Shown: positions 17,793-26,755 of the stretch, piece by piece | How the letters are laid out: every line of letters starts with the position of its first letter | How positions within the stretch are numbered: the stretch's first letter is position 1 | Origin: VRUE01 sp963824215 | GTDB lineage: Bacteria > Actinomycetota > Thermoleophilia > Solirubrobacterales > 70-9 | DNA: 64,000 nucleotides | Assembly (NCBI GenBank): GCA_963824215.1 | Contig: CAWGOE010000001.1 | Coordinates: 434,001 to 498,000, forward strand | Reading direction: 5' to 3' | Position numbers and translations under genes: made by a program | Notes under the pieces: model-generated | Databases searched by the model: none | Told to the model about the DNA's origin: nothing | What the model saw: the letters and a program-made list of their open reading frames with translations, nothing else

Positions 17793-19661
17793 GTGACGCC
17801 TGAAGTCGGCGAAGGAAGCACAGTCGACGGTCGCTACCGGGTCCTGCGTCGGATCGGATCGGGCGGCATGGCGGACGTCTGGCTCGCCGAGGATCCGCAT
17901 CTGCAGCGCCGCGTGGCGCTCAAGGTTTTGCACCGGCGCTTTGCCCAGGACCGCGAGTTCGTCGAACGCTTCCGCCGCGAGGCCGAGGCGGCCGCTGGGC
18001 TTTCACACCCGAACATCGTCTCCGTCTTCGACCGCGGCGACGTCGAAGGCACCTACTACATCGCGATGCAGTTGCTCGAGGGTCGCTCGCTGAAGGAGCT
18101 GATCGACCAGGGCCTGACCCCCGAGCAGTCGGCCGGCCTGATTCGCCAGGTGCTCGACGCCGCTGGCTACGCACACCGCCACGGCGTCGTCCACCGCGAT
18201 CTCAAGCCGCAGAACGTCCTCGTTGATGACGAGGGGGTGGCCACGGTCACCGACTTCGGCATCGCCCGCGCCGGCGCCTCGGAAATCACCCAGGCGGGCT
18301 CGGTGATGGGCACGCCGCACTACCTCTCACCCGAGCAGGCGCAGGGCCAGGCCGTGACCGCGGTCTCGGATCTCTACTCGGTCGGAGTGATGCTCTACGA
18401 GGCGCTTGCCGGCCGCGTCCCGTTCGAGGCCGACTCCGCCGTGGCGATCGCGATGAAGCAGGTCTCGCATACGCCGCAGCGGCCCAGCTCGATCAATCCC
18501 GCTGTCTCCCCGCCGCTCGACGCGGTCGTGATGCGGGCGCTGGAAAAGGACCCCGGCCAGCGCTTCCAGAGCGCCGAGGCATTCATCGCCGCACTCGACG
18601 CGGCCGGTCGCGACCCCGCCGCCGACCACGGCGGCACCGCCGCCTTTGCCCCACTGCCAGCGCCGGTAGTGGGCTCGGAGGAGGCTGCCGAGGGCGACCC
18701 CGAGGAGGAGGAGCGCAAGCGTCGCCGGCGCTTCTGGATGATCCTCGCTGCAGTCGCGGTGCTGCTCGGCGCCCTGCTTGGCTTCGCCCTCACCCGCGAC
18801 ACGACGACCGACGTGCCCGGCGTCACCGGCAACGACCTCAACGTGGCGATCTCCCTGCTGCAGCAGAACGGCTTCGCGGTCGGCGATATCGACCGGGTCC
18901 AGCGCGAAAGGGCGGTGAACACCGTGCTCGAGCAGGACCCTGCAGCGGGGGAGGCATCGCTTGACTGTGCCTTCCTCGGCTTCTTCTGCTCGAATCCGAA
19001 GGTGTCGCTGACGGTTAGCGCCGGCCCGGGCAGCGCCCAGGTGCCGAGTGGGTTGGCCGGCCTGAGTCAGGCGGAAGCCGAAGAAAGGGTGGAGGAAGCC
19101 GGGTTCGTCGCCGAGGTCGAAAGGGTCAACTCCGACCAGGTCGAAGCCGGCCTCGTAGTCCGCTCTGAACCTTCCGGAGGGAACACGACCACCCGCGGCT
19201 CGACCGTCGTCCTCACGGTTTCCAAGGGGCAGAAGCTCGCCAAAGTGCCGGTTCTGGCGGGAACGCAGCGGTCTGTCGCGGTGCAGCAGATCCGCGGCCG
19301 CGGCCTCATTCCCAGCGTCGAAGAAGAAGAAAGCGAGAGGCCCGCCGGTGAGGTGATCCGCCAGTCGCCGAGCGCCGGCTCGGAGCTGCCGCGCGGGTCG
19401 AGTGTCTCGATCGTCGTCTCCAAAGGCCGGCAGCAGGCGAAGGTTCCGAACGTGATCGGCAAGGAAAGACGGGAAGCGGTTGAAGAACTTCGCGGCGCGG
19501 GCCTTGTCCCCGAAGTGCAGGAAGAGGAAACCGAAGTGCCCGCCCAGATCGGGCGCGTCACCGACCAGTTCCCGCCGCCGGGCTCTGAGGTCGAACCGGG
19601 CTCGGCTGTGACCGTGGTCGTCGGCAAACGCGCCGCCGAAAGCGAAACGGAAGCCGAATGA
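17793..19661 (+). CDS. pknB: PASTA-domain serine/threonine kinase PknB
   Basis: Membrane kinase that senses muropeptides or lipid II and controls wall growth. From GTG 17793 (AGGGAG just upstream) it has 622 residues. The kinase domain (about 13-275) has GSGGMADVW, catalytic Lys44 in VALKVL, HRDLKPQN and DFG. One membrane helix follows near 312-332 (FWMILAAVAVLLGALLGF). Four PASTA repeats follow, starting near DVPGV, QVPSG, KVPVL and KVPNV; the first carries an insert with two cysteines (CAFLGFFC). Its stop overlaps the ddl start by ATGA. In many Actinobacteria pknB ends the operon, whereas here ddl is appended. Confidence 0.95.
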   Translation: MTPEVGEGSTVDGRYRVLRRIGSGGMADVWLAEDPHLQRRVALKVLHRRFAQDREFVERFRREAEAAAGLSHPNIVSVFDRGDVEGTYYIAMQLLEGRSLKELIDQGLTPEQSAGLIRQVLDAAGYAHRHGVVHRDLKPQNVLVDDEGVATVTDFGIARAGASEITQAGSVMGTPHYLSPEQAQGQAVTAVSDLYSVGVMLYEALAGRVPFEADSAVAIAMKQVSHTPQRPSSINPAVSPPLDAVVMRALEKDPGQRFQSAEAFIAALDAAGRDPAADHGGTAAFAPLPAPVVGSEEAAEGDPEEEERKRRRRFWMILAAVAVLLGALLGFALTRDTTTDVPGVTGNDLNVAISLLQQNGFAVGDIDRVQRERAVNTVLEQDPAAGEASLDCAFLGFFCSNPKVSLTVSAGPGSAQVPSGLAGLSQAEAEERVEEAGFVAEVERVNSDQVEAGLVVRSEPSGGNTTTRGSTVVLTVSKGQKLAKVPVLAGTQRSVAVQQIRGRGLIPSVEEEESERPAGEVIRQSPSAGSELPRGSSVSIVVSKGRQQAKVPNVIGKERREAVEELRGAGLVPEVQEEETEVPAQIGRVTDQFPPPGSEVEPGSAVTVVVGKRAAESETEAE

Positions 19662-20626
19662 GGGTCGCGGTCCTCTGCGGCGGCCGCTCGTCCGAGCACG
19701 ACGTCTCGCTGCGCTCCGGCGAGGCGGTCGCCCGCGGCTTGGAGGAGGCTGGGCACGAGGCGCTGCTGGTGACGATCGCCCGCGACGGCGCCTGGAGCTT
19801 CCGTGGCGCCCCCGTCGAGCTGACGCCCACCGCCGGCTTGTTCGACGCCGACGCAGTCTTTCCGGCCCTGCACGGGCCCTTTGGCGAGGACGGCAGCGTG
19901 CAGGGCGTGCTCGAGTGGCTCGACGTCCCCTACGTCGGCTCCGACGTGCTCGCCTCGGCCGTCTGCATGGACAAGCTGACGCTGAAGCGCCTCTTCGCCC
20001 AAGCCGGCCTGCCGCAGGTCGAGTTCACTGCGGTCGGCGCGGCGGGCTGGCGCGAGCGCTGCGAGGCGATGGGGCTACCGCTCTGGGTTAAGCCGTCGCG
20101 GCTCGGCTCCAGCGTCGGCATCAGCAGGGCCGAGGATCTCGACGAGGGACTCGACGCGGCTGTCGACCTCGCCCTGCGCCACGACCCGCGGGTGATCGTC
20201 GAGGCGCATGCGCCGGGCCGCGAGATCGAGTGCTCCGTGCTTGGCAACGAGCGGCCCAAGGCCTCGCTGCCGGGGGAGGTGATCGCCCACGGCGAGTGGT
20301 ACGACTACGAGACCAAGTACAGCGCCGGCGGCATGGAGCTGGCCGTGCCGGCGCCGATCCCCGGTGAGCTGGTCACGTCCCTGCAGGAACTGGCGATCGA
20401 CGCCTTCGAGCTGGGTGGCTGCTCTGGCCTCGCCCGCTGCGACTTCTTCCTCGAAGCCGACGGTCGCCTGCTCGTCAACGAGATCAACACGATGCCCGGC
20501 TTCACCGAGACCAGCGTCTACGCCAAGCTCTGGGAGGCCAGCGGCCTCTCCTACCCAGATCTATGCAGCCGCCTGGTCGAGCTGGCCATTGAACGCCACA
20601 CCACAGCCCGCTCGCACGAGTTCTAG
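19658..20626 (+). CDS. ddl: D-alanine--D-alanine ligase
   Basis: ATP-grasp enzyme that makes D-Ala-D-Ala for the peptidoglycan stem peptide. 322 residues, slightly short for the family. Motifs: CGGRSSEHDVSL at the N-terminus, ALHGPFGEDG near 69, WVKPSRLGSSVGIS for ATP binding, and LLVNEINTMPGFT with the Mg-binding Glu and Asn. ATGA overlap with pknB implies coupled translation. This ties precursor supply to the kinase operon. Confidence 0.95.
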   Translation: MRVAVLCGGRSSEHDVSLRSGEAVARGLEEAGHEALLVTIARDGAWSFRGAPVELTPTAGLFDADAVFPALHGPFGEDGSVQGVLEWLDVPYVGSDVLASAVCMDKLTLKRLFAQAGLPQVEFTAVGAAGWRERCEAMGLPLWVKPSRLGSSVGISRAEDLDEGLDAAVDLALRHDPRVIVEAHAPGREIECSVLGNERPKASLPGEVIAHGEWYDYETKYSAGGMELAVPAPIPGELVTSLQELAIDAFELGGCSGLARCDFFLEADGRLLVNEINTMPGFTETSVYAKLWEASGLSYPDLCSRLVELAIERHTTARSHEF

Positions 20627-20671
20627 GAACGCACAGGTTTCGCGCAACACCAGCAGATAGCCTGAGCGCCG

Positions 20672-22585
20672 ATGAAGGCGAACGCGCACGCGATCGAGAG
20701 GATCTTCGACATGCCGATCCAGTACCGCGTGCCGCTCTACCAGCGCCCCTACGTCTGGGAACGGGACGTCGAGGATCCGAGCGAGGACCGCCTCACTCCC
20801 TTTTGGGAAGACGTGCGCGACACCGTCAGTCGCTACGTCTCCCGTCATGAGCACATCGCCGGCGGAGTTCCCGAGGACGATCTGGCGACCTTCACCGACC
20901 ATTTCTTCGGCGCGGTCGTCCTCGGCAGGCTCGACAAATCGCTCAGCGGCATTCCCCACCAGGAGGTGATCGACGGGCAGCAGCGCTTCACCACCGCGCA
21001 GCTGCTGATCGCCGCCGCGCATCGCCTCGCGCAGGAGAACGGCTATGACACGACCGCCGATGTGCTCCGCGACCTCTACCTGAACCCGGACAAGCATGAG
21101 CCGCAGACGCACGAGCGTCCCAAGCTGTGGCCGACCAACGCGAACAGGGTCGCCTACGAGGCAGTGATGGATCCCGCCGGGCCGCTGGACCTGCCGGACG
21201 ATCCCGACAACCGGATCCAGGAGGCGTACGCGTACTTCGAGGAAGAGCTGGCGGCATGGCTGGAGGAAATCCCGGTCGAGGATCGAGAGGCGCAGATGAA
21301 AGCGCTGCACCACGTGCTGCGCAGTCACCTGAAGTTCGTCGTGATCGAGCTGGAAGAGGGCGACAACGCGCAGGAGATATTCGAGTCGTTGAACGCCCAG
21401 GGGACGCCGCTGCTGGCGGTAGACCTGATCAAGAACCACGTCTTCCGCCGCGCCGCCGAGGCAAAGCTCGACCTCGGCGAGCTGGACGAGGGCCTCTGGC
21501 GCGAGCTCGACTTGAAATGGTGGCGAGGGGAGCAGCGCCAGGGGCGGTTCAAGCGTCCTCGCGTCGAGCTCTTCCTCATGCACTGGCTGACCATGCGCAA
21601 GCGCGACGAGGTGCCGGCGCTGGGCCTGTTCGTCGAGTTCCAGCGGCAGTTCCAGCCCGCCACGAAGGGCAAGGCCGAGATCCAGGGCTTCATCGAGCGG
21701 TTCATCGCCGACGCCCGCCTCTACCGCAGCTTCTACTCGCTGCCGGCGGGGACCTTTGCGCGTCGTTTCTTCGATCGCCTCGAGCTGCTCGACACGACCA
21801 CGCTGTATCCCCTGACCCTGCGGCTCTTCGTCGCCGAGCGCGAAGAAGAGCTCACCGCGGAGGAGCGCGACCGGGCACTCGCGGCGCTGGAGAGTTGGAT
21901 CGTGCGGCGGATGATCTGCGGCTACACGCCGAAGAACTACAACCGCATCGTCGTCGATCTGCTGAAGGCGATCGAGAGTGCGGACGAGCGTCCCCATCTG
22001 ACGATCTTGCGCTTCCTCCGTGAGGCGACGGTGGACACCGAGGTCTGGCCCGAAGACAGACGCGTCCAGGTAGCGCTGCGGGGGGACCCGACCTACACCC
22101 GGATCAAGCCCGTCCGGCGCGTGAGGCTGCTGCTGGAAGCTTGCGAGCTGGAGCGACGCCTGGCCAGCGACGGCTTCGCCGAGATGGCGGAGCAGGAGGC
22201 ACCGCAGCTGGGGATGCAGCTGACGGTCGAGCACATCCTGCCCCAAGCATGGGAGGCCCACTGGCCGCTGCCCACGCTGGAGGAAGTCGAAGAATGGTCC
22301 GAACCCGGCCCCGACACGGAGGCGGAAAGGCTGCACACGCGGGAGTGGTGCCTGCACAAGATCGGAAACTTGACCCTCGTCACCAAGAAGCTCAATCCCT
22401 CAGTCGGCAACTCTGCCTGGCCTGTGAAGCGAGAGGCCCTCGATAGACATTCAATCCTGCACCTCAACCGCGACCTCGTGCGTGAAAACGAGGACTCATG
22501 GACGGACGTGAATATCTACGAACGCAGCGATGACCTGCATTTGCTGATCACCCGCCACTGGCTCGGCCCCGAGGCATTCGGGTAG
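20672..22585 (+). CDS. DUF262/DUF1524 (GmrSD-like) protein, candidate phage-defence nuclease
   Basis: GmrSD-type proteins are type IV restriction enzymes that cut modified phage DNA; this single protein of 637 residues has both halves. N-terminal DUF262: VPLYQRPYVWE (20-30) and VIDGQQRFTT (99-108), the ParB-like nucleotidase motif. Middle: IFESLNAQGTPL and a long helical region. C-terminal DUF1524 HNH: TVEHILPQAW near 515 and HKIGNLTLVTKKLNPSVGN. The start ATG 20672 follows TAGCCT (20658-20663) by eight bases. It stands alone between ddl and a convergent kinase, with no methylase or other restriction gene nearby. The substrate cannot be read from sequence. Confidence 0.85.
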   Translation: MKANAHAIERIFDMPIQYRVPLYQRPYVWERDVEDPSEDRLTPFWEDVRDTVSRYVSRHEHIAGGVPEDDLATFTDHFFGAVVLGRLDKSLSGIPHQEVIDGQQRFTTAQLLIAAAHRLAQENGYDTTADVLRDLYLNPDKHEPQTHERPKLWPTNANRVAYEAVMDPAGPLDLPDDPDNRIQEAYAYFEEELAAWLEEIPVEDREAQMKALHHVLRSHLKFVVIELEEGDNAQEIFESLNAQGTPLLAVDLIKNHVFRRAAEAKLDLGELDEGLWRELDLKWWRGEQRQGRFKRPRVELFLMHWLTMRKRDEVPALGLFVEFQRQFQPATKGKAEIQGFIERFIADARLYRSFYSLPAGTFARRFFDRLELLDTTTLYPLTLRLFVAEREEELTAEERDRALAALESWIVRRMICGYTPKNYNRIVVDLLKAIESADERPHLTILRFLREATVDTEVWPEDRRVQVALRGDPTYTRIKPVRRVRLLLEACELERRLASDGFAEMAEQEAPQLGMQLTVEHILPQAWEAHWPLPTLEEVEEWSEPGPDTEAERLHTREWCLHKIGNLTLVTKKLNPSVGNSAWPVKREALDRHSILHLNRDLVRENEDSWTDVNIYERSDDLHLLITRHWLGPEAFG

Positions 22586-22591
22586 GGCCGC

Positions 22592-24102
22592 TCAGCCCAG
22601 CAGTTCGATGTCGCTGACCTCGATTTGGTAGCGGCCGGGTTGGTCGCGGGCTTCTGAGGCCTTGGTGAACCAGAGCAGGAAATAGGTTGATGGCTGAGTG
22701 ACCTGGAGGTCGATCTCCTGGGTGTCCCCGGCTTCGCTTGCCTCGCCCACTGGTTCCCCCCATCCAGAGAGGTCCGAGGGGGGGCCGGCGGGCGCCGCGT
22801 AGACCTCGGCGTCCCAGCCGGGGGTGTGACTGCGCACGATCATCCGCTGCGGCGTCGCCGGTGAGCTGGCGGTGACGTAGACGCCGACGCCGGGGTTGGG
22901 ACCGGTCTTCGTCCCTTCGAAGGTTTCGGAGTCGTAGTGCTCGGTTTCCCAGGCCGTGCCGGTCGGGTCGCCGTCGGCGGCGAGTTCGACCTTGCTGCCG
23001 ATCTCTTCTTCGTCGCCCTGCGGGTCGTAGTCGGTCGCGCCCGAGAGCGCTACCTCGCCGCCCTTGCCCTTGTTGGCGCCACCACCACCGAAGCCGCCGC
23101 CGGAGATCAGCTGCACGGCGAGCAGGGCGCCGCCGCCGACCAGGAGCAGGAGCACGATCGCCGCCCAGGAGCGACGCCCGCCGCCGGACAGCTTGCGCTG
23201 GGGCGGCGGCACCGCGTCGAGCACGCTGGTCGCCTCGCCCGTGGTCGAGCCCGCCCGCGCCGCCTCGACCTCGAGCGCGGTCTCGAGGTCGTCGATCATC
23301 TCGCCCACCGTCTGATAGCGCTCGGCCGGGTCCTTCGCCGTCGAGCGCTCGACCACCAGGGCGACCGCCGCCGAGACGTCCGGTCGCCGCCGCTGCACGT
23401 CGGGCAGGTCCTCGTTGACGTGTTTCATCGCGACGCCGACCTGGCTGTCGGCGTGGAAGGGGACCTGGCCGATCAGCATCTCGTAGAGCACGACCCCGAG
23501 CGAGTAGACGTCGGAGCGGGGGTCGACCCCCTTGCCCATTGCCTGCTCCGGCGCGACGTAGTCGGTCGTGCCGAGGACGCGGCCAGTGGCGGTGACGCCG
23601 TCCTGTTCGAGCTGGCGCGAGATGCCGAAGTCGGTCAGCTTGGCGCGTCCCTCCTCGTCGATCAGCACGTTCTGCGGCTTGATGTCGCGGTGGACCATGT
23701 TGCGCGCGTGGGCGACGCTGAGCCCGCGCGCGACCTCGATCGCGTAGGCGATCGCCTCCTGCGTGTCGAGCGCGCCAACGCGCCCGATCCGCTGCTTCAG
23801 CGTCTCGCCCTTGACGTACTCGAAGACGATGTAGGGGTGGCCGCCGTCCTCGCCGGCGTCGATCACAGAGACGACGTTTGGGTGGGTCAGCTTGGCGACC
23901 GCCCGCGCCTCTTGGCGAAAGCGCTGCAGCTGGTCCTCCTGCTCGGACATCTCGCGGTGCATCACCTTGACCGCGACCGGCCGGTCGAGCGTCTCGTCGC
24001 GGGACAGGTAGACGGTGGACATGCCGCCACTGCCCAGCTTCGCCTCCAGCCGGTAGCGGCCGGAGAGAACGGTTCCGATCATCGAGCTGGAGGGTCTAGA
24101 GC

Positions 24103-24106
<4 letters not shown>
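22592..24106 (-). CDS. Membrane Ser/Thr kinase with extracytoplasmic discoidin-like domain
   Basis: 504 residues. Kinase domain (about 14-280) with GSGGMSTVY, VAVKVM, HRDIKPQN and DFGISR; juxtamembrane linker; one membrane helix (about 318-338) followed by a glycine-rich segment; and a beta-rich extracytoplasmic domain (about 360-504) containing GTAWETEHYDSETFEG, which resembles the F5/8-type-C-like domain in actinobacterial MviN and some kinases. A ligand such as a carbohydrate is plausible but inferred. ATG overlaps the purM stop (ATGA). It converges with the GmrSD-like gene with six bases between stops. Confidence 0.88.
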
Positions 24107-25110
<1,004 letters not shown>

Positions 25111-25186
25111 GCCGGCGATTCTTTCAGGCGCTTCGGGTTCCAACTCCAAATCAACTCCAAGTTTTTCCCAAATTTGGAAATGGCTG

Positions 25187-25996
25187 CTAATGGCGCAGTT
25201 TTAGGAGTACCGCGGTGGCCAGGGCGGCCCGATAAGCAGCGTAGGGCCACAGGGCCCTGTCACGCTCGACCAGCCCGATCAAGCGCTGCGACGCAAGCGT
25301 CGAGGCGAAGGAGGCGGCGACGCCGATCGCCATCGAGCGGCGCAGCGAAGGGGAGGCGCCGCGGCGGCGCAGGCGCTCGCCCTTGAGCGCGGTGGCGCCG
25401 ACGATGATCGGCAGCGCGATCGTGCGCGAGAGCAGGTTTGCCTGGTCGCGGGAGAAATGCCGCCAGCGGGCCGCCGCCAAGGTGACGCCGTTGCGCGACA
25501 CGCCTGGCGCCAGCGCTGCCGCTTGCGCGACCCCGAGGGCCAGCCCGTCGGCGGGCGTCGCCTCGCCGCGCCCACGGCGCTGCGGCCGTGTGTCGGCGAT
25601 CAGCATCGCCGCCGCTCCGGCCAGCAGTCCGATCGCCGTCGCCCTCGGCCCACCCAGCCGTTGCTCGATCGGCCGCTCCAGCGCGTAGCCGACCAACGCT
25701 GCTGGCAGGAAAGAGAGGCCAAGGGTGAGCGCGTGAGCGCCGTTGAAGTGGCGCAGCTCTTCGAGAATCGTCTGCCGCTGGCCGATCAACAGCGCGGCAG
25801 CGGCGCCGCCGTGGACCGCGACCTCAAAGCTCTTGCGCACCTCGGGGTCGATCTGCTCCCAGTCCCAGCCGGCGAGCCAGGGGACGAGGACGATGTGGGC
25901 GGAGGAGGAGACGGGCAGCAGCTCGGCCGGGCCCTGAACGATCCCCAGCGCCAGGGCGCGAGCGGCTGGGATCCTGCCGTCGGCCGCGGGGCTCAA
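25187..25996 (-). CDS. uppP: Undecaprenyl-diphosphatase UppP (BacA family)
   Basis: Integral membrane phosphatase that converts undecaprenyl-PP to undecaprenyl-P, recycling the lipid carrier. From TTG 25996 it has 269 residues, the usual size. Active-site segments: GIVQGPAELLPVSSSAH (Glu25, Ser30-32, His34) and PGVSRNGVT, matching the family's GxxE...SSxxH and PGxSRS/NG. The TTG overlaps the TGA of the dedA gene (TTGA), so I chose it over upstream starts in the same long frame. Several hydrophobic helices are evident. Confidence 0.92.
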   Translation of the reverse strand: MSPAADGRIPAARALALGIVQGPAELLPVSSSAHIVLVPWLAGWDWEQIDPEVRKSFEVAVHGGAAAALLIGQRQTILEELRHFNGAHALTLGLSFLPAALVGYALERPIEQRLGGPRATAIGLLAGAAAMLIADTRPQRRGRGEATPADGLALGVAQAAALAPGVSRNGVTLAAARWRHFSRDQANLLSRTIALPIIVGATALKGERLRRRGASPSLRRSMAIGVAASFASTLASQRLIGLVERDRALWPYAAYRAALATAVLLKLRH

Positions 25997-26697
25997 GCGC
26001 TGCTGCTCGAAGACGCTGCCTCGCCGCGCGCGCCGCGCTCCTCGCCGGTGGTCTCCGGCTTGGCGCCGGGCCCGCCGCCGCGGTAACGGCGGATCAGCAG
26101 GTAGATCGCGCCAGCCAGCGCGGCCGCGACCACGGCGTAGTCGAGGTAGTGCAGGTGCCCGCGCCACTCCTCCCAGTTCTCGCCGACCGCCTGGCCGACC
26201 AGGGCCAGCATCAGCACCCAGGGGATGCAGCCGAGCAGGGTAAGCACGGTGAAGCGCCAGAAGGGCATCTTCGCGACCCCGGCCGGCAGCGAGATGAAGG
26301 TGCGGATGATCGGCAGCATCCGCGAGAAGAAGACGATCGGGTCGCCGTGGCGCTCGAACAGGTCGTCGGCCCATTTCAGGTGCTTGGGGTTGACGTGGAT
26401 CAGCTTGTTCTTCTCCAGCAGGTCGAGCCGCCCGTAGTAACCGACCGCGTAGGCGGCCCAGGAGCCGACCAGGTTGCCGAGCACGCCGGCGGCGACGACA
26501 CCGAACAGCGTCAGCTCGCCAGCGGCGACGCTGGAGCCGGCGAAGAGCATGATCGCCTCGCTCGGCACGGGCAGGCAGGCGGACTCGAGCGCCATCAGGA
26601 TGAAGACCGCCGGCAGCCCCGTGGAGCTGATGAAGTCGGTCCCCGCGTTGACGATCGGGTCCAGGAAGAAGTCGGTGACGCTGGCGAGAAGCAGCAT
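25993..26697 (-). CDS. DedA-family membrane protein (candidate undecaprenyl-phosphate translocase)
   Basis: 234 residues. DedA proteins such as UptA flip undecaprenyl phosphate back across the membrane. Features: ALESACLPVPSEAIMLFAG near 36, re-entrant segment FFSRMLPIIRTFISLPAG near 122-139 with the conserved Arg residues and Gly, several membrane helices, and a hydrophilic Ser-rich C-terminus. A TACAAT -10 box lies 13 bases before the ATG. It is first in an operon with uppP, with overlapping stop and start, which strongly suggests a shared role in carrier recycling. Confidence 0.88.
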   Translation of the reverse strand: MLLLASVTDFFLDPIVNAGTDFISSTGLPAVFILMALESACLPVPSEAIMLFAGSSVAAGELTLFGVVAAGVLGNLVGSWAAYAVGYYGRLDLLEKNKLIHVNPKHLKWADDLFERHGDPIVFFSRMLPIIRTFISLPAGVAKMPFWRFTVLTLLGCIPWVLMLALVGQAVGENWEEWRGHLHYLDYAVVAAALAGAIYLLIRRYRGGGPGAKPETTGEERGARGEAASSSSSA

Positions 26698-26755
26698 GCG
26701 AGAGCGGGGGATTGTAGGGATTGCGGGGGCCAGGAACTAAACTCGGGGCTCCCTT

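Noticed and set aside
20561..22357. 598-residue open frame antisense to the GmrSD-like gene
   Set aside because: It is a by-product of high-GC codon usage on the opposite strand; no domain is recognisable, and the sense frame has clear DUF262 and DUF1524 motifs.
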